This document shows positions 12,157 to 23,999 of a DNA stretch of 64,000 nt, piece after piece (positions within the stretch are counted from its first letter, which is position 1; each line of letters begins with the position of its first letter). Source of the stretch: Bryoerythrophyllum caledonicum (Eukaryota; Streptophyta; Bryopsida; Pottiales; Pottiaceae); contig OZ020517.1 in NCBI GenBank assembly GCA_963971425.1, positions 29,902,668 through 29,966,667 on the forward strand, written 5' to 3'. The translations under genes were made by a program, and so were the position numbers. Under the pieces are notes generated by a model. The model had not been told where the DNA came from. It saw nothing but the letters and a program-made list of their open reading frames with translations, and ran no database searches.

Positions 12157-13020
12157 CTATTGCTCAATTCATGGCATTTTGAAAAGTTCAAAAGCACCTC
12201 ATGCTAATATTTATTTTTTTATGTTAGTTTTTGAGACAACAAAAAAGATGTTTTCTTGCATGATTTAATCTTCTGATATGTATCTTTGCAATAAGAGAGT
12301 TGTAAAATAATGGTAACAATCTTTGTTCTCTACATGACATACATCATTAAAAGTAAAATTAGATTACCAGGTATAACTTGGAGAATGCCATGACACTCTC
12401 GAATATTGGAACTAGGTGTTACACATGATCCCAAGGTTTTTATCATTTGGTAACCATCACTACGCCCACATTCTTCCAATGGTTACAAAGAACAACGTCT
12501 TGTAGGTTCAATGGTGATGGGTGCCACCTTTGTAGCATTCGTATGTTGTCGGAACCTAGTTTTTAAGGATTGTCCTCTTAGTATAAGTCAAGGGCGAATG
12601 GGTGGTGATTTTTTGGAAATTAGGAACACCCCCATTAGAAATAGACAATTTTACTAAAAACTATCGTAAGTCCTCGTTGCCTAAAATCCGAAACCCTACA
12701 AACGATAAGAAGGAATCCGAGTATCAGTGACTAGATCCCAATCTTCATCGGTTATCACCAGGATCAGGATCTAACGGTCAGAATCATAACCGGATTTAAC
12801 AGTCATAACCGGCTGCAGGTTAGGATTTAGATAATGATTACCGGACTGGGAATAAATAGTTAATCCCAGGGTTCTTCCTCTCATCTTTCTTAGTGAGTTT
12901 GGGGTTGGTTAGCAACAAGCGAGCGAGCGTGGGCAGTTGAGGGTTCGTGTGTGAGGGCGTTGTAAGCCACGATTGTTGCCTTTGCAAGTTGGGAATCAAG
13001 AATTGCGGATTAGGGTTTGA
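12157..13020. other. Spacer upstream of the 13-kb coding remnant
   Basis: GC content rises after 12660, and short repeated words such as ATAACCGGATT occur. AATAAATAG near 12852 could be a TATA-like box. It may be the leader or terminal repeat of the element that follows, but I found no matching copy downstream. Confidence 0.3.
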
Positions 13021-14910
13021 GTGCGGATTCTTTCGCGGATCTCTCAGGAAGAATTCGGGTCTGAATTTGGTCGAGTGTTTGCTACGATGACGTTGAAGAA
13101 GGCGACCAACAGCAAGGCGGCGACTAAATTGATTGTGAACCTCTGGACTGTGATGCCGGAGATTCCCGAATCAGAGAGCGACCGGAAAGCGTTGGATGCG
13201 GATCTGAAGAGGATGGGTTGTTTCGGATTTCAGGAGCAGCCATGGGGTTTCAGAGACCACGCGATGGTCCGGGAGTTGCTAGACGGAGTCTCCAACGAGT
13301 TCAAGGGCACCATCCGGGGGAGGCCGCCGGCCGGAGAAGTGGACTTTGACGATGTGGAGCGGCGTATACAGATTTCCGACGCGGGGAGAAGATATGTGCT
13401 CACGTCGAGAATCCTTCATTGACAGGAAGTTCACGTGGAAAGGAGATCCGAAGGAAGGGCTGACCGTGGTGGACTGCAAGGATCCGAGGGTTCAGAGGGT
13501 GATGGAGTTCTTACTTCCGATCATGTATCCGGATTGGCCTTCGAAGACCACCACGACATTGGCCAACAGAATTTGGGGAGCTTACACCGGCAAGAGGCAG
13601 GTGGCGTGGGGAGACATTGTAGGAGAATTGGTAAGCAAATTCCTAACCGGATGGGGAAGGTGCGACCTACCCCAATCTTCCCATTCCTGTATCACATGTA
13701 CGAGCACAAGGACCTGCTATGCGACAACAAGAAGACCGCCTACGAGACAGCCAAGGTGCTAGCAAGCCACGATTGGGAGGATGCGAAACCGGATGCGGAA
13801 TCCGAACAGGAACCGAATTCGGACTCGGATTCCTCCGAAGACGACATCCAGCCGGCGTCAGCCAGCACGAAGAAGAGGAGGAAACAGACCGAGAGGAGCA
13901 ACATGACTTCTACGATCCATAGGAAGAAGGTCAGCAAGGAGAAAGACGAAGAGGATCATTTTGACATGATCATGGAAAGGATACGAGAAGGCCAAGGAGA
14001 CTTATGAGCGGATCGAAGTCATCTTGGCTGAGGCATGCCGGATTGCAGGTGACGTAGGAGCAGATGAACTGTGCGGACGTCTGGAGAAGAATCTGCAACC
14101 CCTGAACGTGCTGGAACTAGAGGCTCGGCTCATCTCCTTGGAGAATCAGAACCGGAAGATGAAGACGGCCATGGACCAGAAAGTTGTGGAGTCGGCTCTG
14201 GCGATGGGTAAGGCGAACGATTCCGCACTTGCTCTCACCCGTGTGACCAAATTCGTGCAGCAACCGGGCGACGTGTTGCTGAAGGCGAGGTTGTTCGATG
14301 CCGGATTCACCGAGGCCCGGAAGCTTGATGGGCCAGTGGCAAAGAAGCTCGTCGGGGCGTAGGTGGACTACCACTCCAAGATGGAGAAGGTACTAGAGGA
14401 GTGCCGGAAGATTCACGTGGGGATCTTCCGCGACCTTAGAAAAGGTAAACGGAAGGTGTCTCCCGACTCAGAGTTGTCAAAGTACTCGTGGTTTCGGAAC
14501 CAGAAGCCGGATTCCAAACTCTTGGTCCGAAACACAGGAAGCGGAAGGACGAGCTCTCTCCGTTGTCTCAGCTGAAGACGAGCAAGGGGAGGTTGACACT
14601 CCGGACTCGTGGATTTCTAAGAGACGGACCCCATCCGTTTCCGAGAGGGTAACCCCCAAGTGGCAAACTCGGTCGGCTTCATGGACCATCACCCGGGAAG
14701 TGGAGGAGAGAACACTTGCGAGCGAGCGGATCGAGGTGCAGAAGCCGGAGAATAAGGTCAAAGAGGAAGAACATGTTTTATTCCAAGTCAGAACTTCAAC
14801 GGTGAAGCTCTCGGACTCTTCGGAGGAAGATGAAGGTCAGGATCAGAAAGACAAGGAGGAGGGTGATCCCATGCCTTGTGCACAGGAAACTAGCCGTAGG
14901 AGGTTAGGAG
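13021..14910 (+). mobile_element. Unnamed gag-like or plant-transposon protein region (copy 2)
   Basis: A GC-rich stretch is coding-like throughout. It carries, in order: a segment with ELLDGV and TIRGRPPAGEVDFDDVERR; a segment with RVMEFLLPIMYPDW and LANRIWGAYTGKRQVAWGD; a PFLYHMYEHKDLL block; an acidic Ser/Asp/Glu-rich linker; a Lys-rich patch; and a coiled-coil region (near 14100-14210). The order resembles the plant transposon-protein domain that accompanies gag-like ORFs of some retroelements. The middle blocks match copy 1 at 7.7-8.6 kb. It is broken, with a few breaks. No reverse transcriptase, integrase or LTR pair is visible. A host gene with introns is a less likely alternative. Confidence 0.5.
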
Positions 14911-16055
14911 TCTAGTGGTAGGGTTAAATGGTCATAGTGGTGACCCGATAATTAGGGTTTTACTCGGAACCGGAACTTGTTCCAGGAAAGGTGGATCGGA
15001 TCCGTAACTTTCGGATTTGGTCGAGGGTAGTTAGGAAGTGGCAGACCAGCTGTCATGAACCGTTTCAATTGTGGAGTTCCGGGTTTTGTGTTTTGTTTTC
15101 AAAGAAAGGGTATTTAGTTGTTAGTCGCGAGGTTGTTAGAGTCTCATTAGTTGACCTAATTGTGAGAGCGTGGGGAGATTGCAGACCCGGGTAGCTTGGG
15201 TTTTGGTGTGTAGGTCGGACTCCTTGCATGGCCGCCGCTGCAGCTAGAACCTGGTTCTCGTTATCGTTGTGTTAGGAAGAGGATTTGCAAGCACCTAACT
15301 ACGAGGCATTGTTCCTAAGGTTGTATGAGATGCGCTGTCCATTTTTAATGTTAAGTTTGAGTCCTTAAATCTTGACACCTATCTATCTCATTTCGTGTGA
15401 GCTCCGAAGTCGTCCTTGTCACAGACGTACCCCATTCCAAATGGTTGTGTAACCTTTGTGAAGCCTGGAATGTGGTGGAAAGGAAGAGATGAGGGATCCG
15501 GGTTTCTCTGGGATTCCCGTCGTTGTAGTAAGGGAAGGGTCGGAATACCTCTTGCGTGACCGGCTGTCCGGTAGCATCCCTACAATTGTAAGGAGGTAGA
15601 CAACATCGTGGTGCATGTGATTGTTATGTGTAGAGGGTGTTAGGATTGATAGTGGATTCTTTCGCCACTCTAATCTATGAGGGGAGAGTTTTGTACACCG
15701 TCCCTTTCCAAATAGGACGCGTCCTCCGATAGCTAACGTCATGAGGGAAAACTAGAGTTGATTACTGTTGTGAGTGGTTTGATATTCCCGGATCCGGATG
15801 CAAAATCGGAAACATGATAGTAAGAAGAGGCAATCCGGATACCTGGAATGGTGAGGTAACTGGATTGGGCCTACTCGAATAAGAAGAATAAGAGGAAGTT
15901 TAGGAAGGAGTCATAACTGGATTGTCCCAACCTAGTTAGCTTCACCTGAATCCCTGGAACGATATACGAGTCACTACTTGGGTGTTTTGGTCACTGAAAA
16001 CACTCAAGGGGATGCACTTGCAACAACCGTGTTCCGAAATATTCATTTTAACCAC
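14911..16055. other. Spacer after the 13-kb element
   Basis: GC stays higher than in the flanking DNA until about 15950, suggesting that the element's untranslated tail reaches that far. I see no gene and no terminal repeat. Confidence 0.35.
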
Positions 16056-16786
16056 TTAATCCTTAAACGTCAGGGCAACCAAAATCTGGTTGATGGAAGA
16101 ATGTAAAACGCTCCCACGTGATGATAAAATATTACTTTTATCCAAGTTTTTGTGAAGGTGTTGTCAATGAGTGCATGTACCACATGCACTGTAGATATCT
16201 TTCATAGAGTATGTAACTTTTTCTCTAAACAAGAAAATGTTTGTGACATGGAACTCAACGGAGTGTATTTTAGAAACTTTTAGCTTTAGCTCTAAATCTG
16301 AATTTGAGTCATTAAAATTATTTTTTTGAAATTGAGTCCAACTAATGAAATGAAGTTAATCAAATCTAGTTTCCAATCCAATATGAAAATTTGAAAAATA
16401 CATAAAATTGAGTAAGTAATTGCAATTTGAACTTTGGGCCTATCACCATGGATGACCAATTTTCTAATTTTAGCTGAATACGGAAGTTTCATCTACACCA
16501 CAAGTTTCAGCACAATAATGTATACCTTCAGTGAAATTATCATATTTTGTACTCAAAATTTGTATATGATATGAACATTCTTCAACTTTTCTTCATAAAA
16601 TCACAATATTCAAATTTTCACCAATAAATTCTTGTGTTTTTTGTGACATGAACAAAACATGTGGTGTCATCTTTGAAAAAATGAAATAAAAACATTTCCG
16701 CTTATACTTGATGAAGAATTACAGCACATATTAGAATGAAAATCAGGATTGATGCCACCGTCCTAGCTCCGTCGTTTAAGGGTTAA
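16056..16786. mobile_element. TTAA-bounded element (family B, copy 2)
   Basis: Left end TTAATCCTTAAACGTCAGGG; right end, read inward, TTAACCCTTAAACGACGGAG. The ends match at most of the first 16 positions and both finish in TTAA. The interior is homologous to 11183-12156. It is noncoding. Confidence 0.7.
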
Positions 16787-17040
16787 GGCCAATGAGCATT
16801 TTCGGCGTATAAGGATCTACGAGTGTTCTAGATCTATGCAGTGGGTACATTCAGAACGGAAATTTACAAACTCATTTCACAGAAATCACTGTAGCTCGCC
16901 CATGCTTGCACCGTTTGCGGTGGCAATAGTCTCAATAGATGCCCATCTTCCTCCACCTCCAAATCATGGTCTATAGCGCTTTCTTTAAAGGTTTTTGTTC
17001 CGAAAGGACCATATATAGTCAATCGGCCTTAAGGGGTTAA
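16783..17040. mobile_element. Possible short TTAA-bounded element
   Basis: The right end (CGGCCTTAAGGGGTTAA) is typical of the group. The left end would share the TTAA at 16783 with the previous element and reads TTAAGGCCAATGAGC, a poor match. It may be only a right-end fragment. Confidence 0.25.
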
Positions 17041-17690
17041 TACACCAATGTGAGACATTGGATCAGGTATTTTTTTTTGGGCGATTCGGAGCCAAGTGGC
17101 CAATTTTTTTCCCAAAAAAGTGGGAAAATTATGAATTTATATCAGTAAAATTTCATTGATGGCCGTTTCCATATCGCCATATTTCTACTAGTGAATAGCA
17201 GGGACTCCATCATGTCACCAAAAAGGATGTACAAATCTATGTTAATGGAGATGGATTCTCCAAAAAAGATATTTATGGAGAAAATTTGGTTTTGTATGGT
17301 TTCGGGAGAAACTTTCTGTCCCCAGATGTGTGGTCTCCAAAAAAAAATTCTGCCGCCACTCTGGCTAAAACAGTGAAACTAAAAGTAAAAAAGCCCTGCA
17401 TTGAACAGTGCTTGTTTCAACACCTGCCAATGAAATAAATGTTGGATATAAAGTGCCCAATCCCCTAACCACTTTGTATGTTCATAAAGATATCATGTAG
17501 GGACAAGCGTAACAAGATGTTTCATGCTTGAATTGTACTACGGTACTGTACTGTACAATCTGAGTTTCGTTCCGGGCACTGATATTCAAATAATGCAGCA
17601 CCGAAGTGCCATAGCACCACAATAAGTATTTATTGTCTATTTTTAGAATGAATGGTTTTCAACTCTCCAAAACGATTTTCTATTTGAAAT
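17041..17690. other. AT-rich spacer between TTAA elements
   Basis: I see no gene. A 61-aa frame at 17191 has no domain. Confidence 0.4.
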
Positions 17691-18603
17691 TTAACCCCTA
17701 AAATTTCTTGACAATTCCACTCCAAAAACACTTTTTAAATGTTGATTCTAATGCAATGAGTGAGGAAGGAAACAATAACTTTTATTTCTAATTTTAGTCG
17801 TAGGATCTCAATGTAGACTCAATAATTTACATACTCACAGTGTTTCATCATTTTTACCATATGAATTGAAAGATTATAGTGTTTGAAATAGAGAAAACGG
17901 TTCAATTTTTTCCTTGACTTGAATAGATTAGAAGACTTTGACTTCCGTTGGTGTCAAATTTTTGCACTACACAAGGTCTAAATTGATTACCATCATGTTG
18001 AACATGATATTGGTTCCTTGGACACCAATGTCTAGAGATAAAAGGCGTGTAGCATACTCAAAAAACTTATGCAAAGAGTGGATGTTCAAGAATTGTCAAT
18101 TGCCAATTTTTTTTTTTGTGAACCAAATTAATTTTTAAATGAGAATTCCAAATGGTATGTAAGAAGGTTTACACCACATCTTATAGTAGGAGAAATAAAA
18201 AGTAAAACAATCAAGACCTCAAATTTTTATCGGGGAAAGAAGTTTTTTGGTACCTTGCCCAACAATGTATCAAGATATTTGACTTTGGTCGAAATGTTGT
18301 TTTACAGTAAGAACAAGATTTTTTTGGACATTTTCAAAGAAAAAAATATTTTTTATTTGTATGAAAAATCCAAATGTCATAGATATTTGTAGCAAAACTA
18401 TTGGAGCTTCCTAGTCTCCAATTTTGAATTGAAAAAAGTATCATTTTTCAAAAAAATCCAATGAAGAGAAGAATTATATTCCCACTAAGCTACTACTATG
18501 TTGCATCTTCTTAAAAATTTTACAAATTCATGATAAAAATTGAGACGTTAGGAATCTTCCTTAAAACTTAAAACATCTCCCATGGGGGTCCTTTAGGGAT
18601 TAA
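17691..18603. mobile_element. TTAA-bounded element (family A), reverse orientation
   Basis: Left end TTAACCCCTAAAATTTCTTG; right end, read inward, TTAATCCCTAAAGGACC. The interior is a diverged, inverted copy of the element at 18976-19925: for example, both hold the GGTACCTTGCCC or GGGCAAGGTACC block and a block around TGACTTCCGTTGG. It is noncoding. Confidence 0.65.
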
Positions 18604-18654
18604 AGAAGTAGTTTTGGATTGGTTTTGGTGAAACATAGTCACAGTTTTTACGAA

Positions 18655-18979
18655 TTAACCTTTGAACGTCTATTATGAACCATATTTACAGGCACATATT
18701 TTACTATGAATAATATTAAAATACTATGAATAATAAATATAAATATATAAAATATTTTAATAAGACTTACACCTTTGGATTGAAGATTCTTCAAGTAACA
18801 TCTTTTATTTGGAGGTCATTTCAATATGTGAACCTTATCATTGAAATGACCTCCAAATGAAAGATGTCAGTGGAAGAATCTTCAATCTAAATGTGTAAAT
18901 CTTGCTAAATTTTAATACTTTTTAATATTTTACAGAGTAAAATACATGCTAGTGAATACGGTTCCCGAATGACGTTTAA
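18655..18979. mobile_element. Palindromic TTAA-type MITE (hairpin)
   Basis: The element begins TTAACCTTTGAACGTC and ends GACGTTTAA. Its two halves are inverted copies for at least 57 bases each side of the centre near 18837: ACACCTTTGGATTGAAGATT on the left pairs with AATCTTCAATCTAAATGTGT on the right. A transcript would fold into one long hairpin. The half-unit also occurs at 7159, 43313 and 48303. Confidence 0.8.
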
Positions 18980-19925
18980 CCCCTAATGGACCAAGTGTCC
19001 AAAATGGGCTTTTCGAAATTTCGGTCAGGTTCCTGTGTTGTCAATTTTAAACATTCATCTTTGAAATTCTTACCATAGAAGGGCATTACCAAGACCTTAG
19101 TGGGAAAACTATTTTTTCCTAATTTGGACATTTGATGAAAAAGTTATAGGGTTTTGAATTTTAAATGGGGAGGGCGGGCACCTCGGGCACCTCCAAAAAC
19201 TTTTGATAGGACACTCTATTGAAAGTGAGATTTTCAGTACTCGCAAGTAATATAATTTCCCTTCACGTTGTCAAAAAAAGTTCTTGTCTTTAGTGAAAAA
19301 TAGCATACCAACCCAAGTCAAACATTTTCATACATTGTCACTCATTGTCGGGCAAGGTACCAAAAAAACTTCTTCTTTTCCACATGAAACCTAGAGATCT
19401 ACATATTTTTCACTTTTTATTTTTTCCACAACATTATGTAATGTAAACCTTCTTATTAACCATTCGGATTATCAGTCAAAAACATATTTAGTCAAAAAAA
19501 AATTAAAGTGTGAATTAACAAATTTCGAGCCTCCACTCCTTGCACACTTGTTTTGAATATGCTACACCCTGTCTCTACCTCTAAAAATTGGTGTAAGGAG
19601 CTAACATCATGCTTAACAAGATGGTAATAGATTTAGACCTTGTGTAGTGAAAATTTTTGACACCAACTGAAGTCAAAGTCTGCTGATCCACTAAACGCAG
19701 GGAAGAAAATGAACCATTTGCTTGACTTCAAACACTATAATCTTTTAATCCATGCGGTCAAAGTTTATGAAATTTTGTACATGTATTACCTAATAAGCCA
19801 TTATTGAGATCCTACGGTCAGAACTAGAAATCAAAGTTTTTGTTACCTTCTTTATTCATTGCACTAGAATCCAGTAATTTTGAAGTGTTTTTGGTGTAAA
19901 ACTGCCTTGGTACCTTAGGGGTTAA
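18976..19925. mobile_element. TTAA-bounded element (family A)
   Basis: Left end TTAACCCCTAATGGACCAAG; right end, read inward, TTAACCCCTAAGGTACCAAG. It shares its left TTAA with the hairpin MITE. The length (950 bp) and interior match the copies at 22383, 36560 and 17691. No transposase is encoded. Confidence 0.85.
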
Positions 19926-20554
19926 GGGTTCAAAATCAAACTGACTTTGTAACAATCTTAAAATAGTTTGAAGATCATCAAGTGTTCAGTTCATGGACAT
20001 GACGGGCAAAAGCAGGTGAGCCCAATAAGTGCAGCCGTACTAATGACTGTATGGGATGGCTGTGGATAACATCAATTTGCGTGCCAAGGGCAATGCTAGA
20101 AAGAGACACCTTTTTGTTTGTGCGCCTCTGTGATTTGTTAGCAACAGCGGAGGCCCAATCCTACACAAAAATGCTGAAAAATGTGAGCCCCGGAGCCTTC
20201 CCACATATGGGAATCTGGGACAGAAAGCAAACAGTCCATGCCACATGGGACTCACATGTTGGAAATGATGAAATCCTTCTTTTAAAGCCATAGTCACGTT
20301 TGTTGCATGGTGACGCGTGACATCCATAATCCTAACAAGCATTTGGTGACAATCCTATGGGCACGGTGAGTCATGGCCCACTTACATGCCTTAGGTAGCA
20401 CAAAGCCCTAACCGTAAGCAATGTATTATTCTCAATGTATTATTTGTGGTATACCATTGAAAATCACAGTGCAAACTTTAGCATGTATAGAAGACGATAG
20501 CACTTGTCATGTTCTCACGTCGTGTGGTAAGGTGGAATCACCCACAACCACCCA
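19926..20554. other. Spacer, no gene
   Basis: Overlapping short frames (100 aa minus and 80 aa plus at 20040-20342) have no recognisable domain and shadow each other. Confidence 0.4.
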
Positions 20555-20709
20555 TTAACCCCTAAAGGACCATTTGTACCTGTGGAGTACAAATCGATTT
20601 TGGGTAGGATCCTAAAAATCCATTTTAATTAGTCGAATAATATCTCACGTCACAGTGATAGTTTTGAGGTGGTTTTAGTGAAGCACAACGCCCAGTCCTT
20701 TAGGAATCA
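20555..20709. mobile_element. Short TTAA-type MITE, about 155 bp
   Basis: Left end TTAACCCCTAAAGGACCATT; right end, read inward, TTGATTCCTAAAGGACTGGG, with the terminal TTAA mutated to TCAA. The right half is similar to the tail between 18603 and 18658 and to 36400-36451 (GTGAAACATAGTC). Confidence 0.6.
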
Positions 20710-21141
20710 ACTTAAATTGTATAACTTTTATTCCCTTCCTAGATGTCAGGGTGAAAATGTAGCCCCGTTGTTAACGTCACTTGCAACGTGAATCTAGCGA
20801 ATATAAGTAGGGTGTAGAAGATGGCGGTTTGAGGTCAGTGGGTGGTTTTTAGTCATCCTACCTTGCATGCTGATTTGAATACCGGTACATGTCTTTGAAT
20901 GGGATGAGATGTGTTAAAAAAACATTTGACGCACTCAAACATGTGTACAGTGTGCCAAATATCCTTTTACTTTTTCCAGGTAGAATGCACCTGTGGCAAA
21001 AGTTCAGAGCAAAAGTAGTCAGACCACCAGAATAGAAGGAATCAGAGTTTCATCCCAATTCTCATGATCTATGCAATAAAATCCTTTCAACAGCACACAT
21101 GTGACATGATCACAAATTTCCCCCATTTCAGTCCTCCTTGT

Positions 21142-21201
21142 CCAGGTTCATGAACCTGGGCATGGACATTATCCGCCTGTCCAGGTTCATGCACCTGGAC
21201 A
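21142..21201. repeat. Two adjacent palindromes with a shared core
   Basis: CCAGGTTCATGAACCTGG at 21142-21159 is a perfect 18-bp palindrome. TGTCCAGGTTCATGCACC followed by TGGACA at 21178-21201 is a near-perfect 24-bp palindrome sharing the CCAGGTTCATG arm. They could be paired protein-binding sites or hairpins. There is no adjacent gene. Confidence 0.75.
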
Positions 21202-22382
21202 GTGTTGTGACCTGTTCTTTTGACCACAAGTTATTACTCAAGTTTTTTTGTGCAACGACAACAACATCGACCAGGATCAATGTACGTAAAAAAAGAAGCT
21301 CGGCAAGAGACACTGAAACTTGAGTATGGAGGCAATGCCCCAAATTTCATTTCTTGGCTATCTTTTTAAATAGAAAGAGTCATCTACAAAAAAGTTTCAA
21401 AATTAAAATGATGATCTTTGCATGCAAGAACCGCAAATCGTTGGCTCATGAGGATCAATCACTACAAAATTGTCCACGTGAAAGGTAGCCACATATGAGT
21501 TGAAATTTCTTCCTAAGGGTTCAGGATTTGCGGGGGGCTACCAGAACGGCAAGGTAATGGATAGGGGAGCGCATAGGGTTTGTGTGGGGCTATGGGAACC
21601 ACAATGGAATGGGGAGGGGAATAGGGAGGGGATTACCCCGTCATCCCTTGAGGGGCAACGAGGGGGCCAACGAGGGGCTTTCGGGGTGGGGATTCCTGCA
21701 TGTATGGCCACAAATAGACATGCTCGTCAACAGTGACAAGAGTTGCTTTTCTTCTTGCTCTTCTTACAATTTGCTCTAGAAATGAACTTCACATGTTGAA
21801 AGTCCGCTTAATCTGGGTGGGACATGCTCCCACAGATGGACATATGTTATTCTTGTTGTATGTCATGCAAGCAATCACTGTTGGGATATGCAGACTACTC
21901 AGACCTGCTGCATATATTGTGGAATATGCTAGCAGATCCAACATTTGAAAATATTATTTTACTGGGCTTTTTCCTGATCTACAGAGAGTTTACCACTTCG
22001 CCAACCAATCAATAACAATTGAACTCTGGTTGGTTCATGCTAACCAGGTTGGTTAGTTCTTTTTTTTCCCTGAAGGACAGCTGCTCAAAATTCAATTCCT
22101 TGGGTATCATGTATGTATGAAGAGAATAGAGGAATAAGTAAATTACAGACTGTTAGGAAAATATACTTCAATGATTAGACATGAGGAGTGTTTTTAAAAT
22201 TTTATTAATAAAATCACACATGAATCCTTTACTACGTCTTCATGGATGATAATTAAACCATACACGTCTTCACTTCTAGAAATCATGCATCTCTTATTTA
22301 TGCTCTTTCAATCAAATGAAGAGAATAACATTAACATTCCATCTGTATAAAAATTTAAAAAATCCAATTATATGAGATGACT
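21202..22382. other. Spacer, G-rich patch, no gene
   Basis: 21520-21690 is rich in runs of G on the plus strand. The open frames across it (78 and 65 aa) look like composition artefacts. Confidence 0.4.
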
Positions 22383-23309
22383 TTAACCCCTACAAGGCCC
22401 AAGAGGCCCCTCGGGGGACTCTCGAAGGTTTGGGCACGTTCCGATGGTGTCAATTCATAACATTCCTTTTTAAAATTTCTATTGTAGATGGACATTGCTA
22501 AAAGCTTCGTGTGAGTCCAATTTCCCTAAATCTGACATTTTATGAAAAAATTATAGGGTTTGAATTTTGAATGGAGATACCGGGCATGTCAAGCAACTCC
22601 AAAAACTTATGCTAGGACAATCTATTGAATGTGAGATTTTCAATACCAGCATATAATATTATTTCCTTTCATATTGTCAAAAAAATTCTCTTGTATTTGG
22701 TGGAAAATAGCATAATAATCCAAGTCAAACATTTTCACACATTGTCACACTTTGTCGGGCAAGGTGCCAATAAAACTTCTTCTTTTCCTCATAAAACTTA
22801 GAGAACTTCATATTTCTTACATTTTATTTTTTCTTCTAAACCTTCTTATCGACCACACGGATTATCATTCTAAAACATATTTCGTTCTCTAAAAAAAATG
22901 TGAATTGGCAATTTTTGAACCTCCACTCCTTGCACATTTGTTTTGAATACGCTACACCCCTTCTCTACCTCTAAAAATTGGTGTACAAGGAAATAACATC
23001 ATGGTTAACATGATGGTAATGTTTTCACACCTTGTATAGTGCAAAAATTTGACACCAAGTGTAGTAAAAGTCTGCTCATCCACTTAAAGCAAGGAAGAAA
23101 AAGAACAATTTCTCTACTTCAAACACTGTAATCTTTCAATCCGTGCAGTCAAAGTTTATGAAATTTTTGAGGATGTTAATGAATAAGCCTTCATTTAGAT
23201 CCTACGTTAAGATGTAGATTTTTTTTTGATACCTCAATACTCATTGCACTAGAACGAGCAGTTTTGAAGTGTTTTTGGTGTAAAAATGCCTTGGGCCATT
23301 AGGGGTTAA
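22383..23309. mobile_element. TTAA-bounded element (family A)
   Basis: Left end TTAACCCCTACAAGGCCCAA; right end, read inward, TTAACCCCTAATGGCCCAAG. The 927-bp interior is homologous to 18976-19925 in the same orientation (shared CTCCACTCCTTGCACA and GGGCAAGGTGCCAA blocks). It is noncoding. Confidence 0.85.
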
Positions 23310-23999
23310 ACCGCTAAAAGCATATATGTATATCCAAGGGATCAATGTCTCAATCTCAACCGTAAAACTCCTCTTCTAGTGGAGGAAATAACTCTTTGAG
23401 ACATAATCTCTAGAACATTTTCCTTACTTTACTTTAGACCTATTACTTTATTTTTTACTTTCCATTATAGTTTATTTTACTCTTCTAATACTCTAGACTA
23501 AGATATACGTATAGGAGTTGCGGCTGAGGAGTCCTTCACTCTTGACAACGCATCTCTTGAAGCTCTAACTTCCCTATCTTGGTGTTGTTTCTACACTCGT
23601 CTTCTTAATTCAAGCTCTTGTCAGTTTCCATCATGAACCCTTCTTCTAGTTTCCAATTTTTTTGTCAAATACCTTCGTATCCCTAACAATAACCCCACAA
23701 CAAAAATATAAGCAACTAATAAGAGTTCTCGGAGTTGTATAAATAAAGAGAGGAGATTCATGCTAAAAGCAAAGGGAAGAATATTCATCATTTTTCACAT
23801 CCGAAGCTCAAAAAAAAAAAAAAAAAAAAAAGAAAAAGAAAAAGCCGAAATTGGAAACCACAAAACTTCAACTCCCCCCAAAAGAAGGCTAGAAAGGCAC
23901 AGGATAGTGGTAAGCGTTACCGGGCCGGTGGGCTGCAGAAAGCGCAGCCGTTAGAAGCAGGCTCGGGGCAGGCTCGGTATAGGCTCGGGGCAGGCGCGG
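23310..23999. other. Spacer with A-tract and short tandem repeat
   Basis: A run of about 22 A residues (23810-23831) is followed by GAAAAA repeats. Near 23955-23995 the word GGCTCGGGGCAGGCTCGG recurs about three times. There is no gene. Confidence 0.6.
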
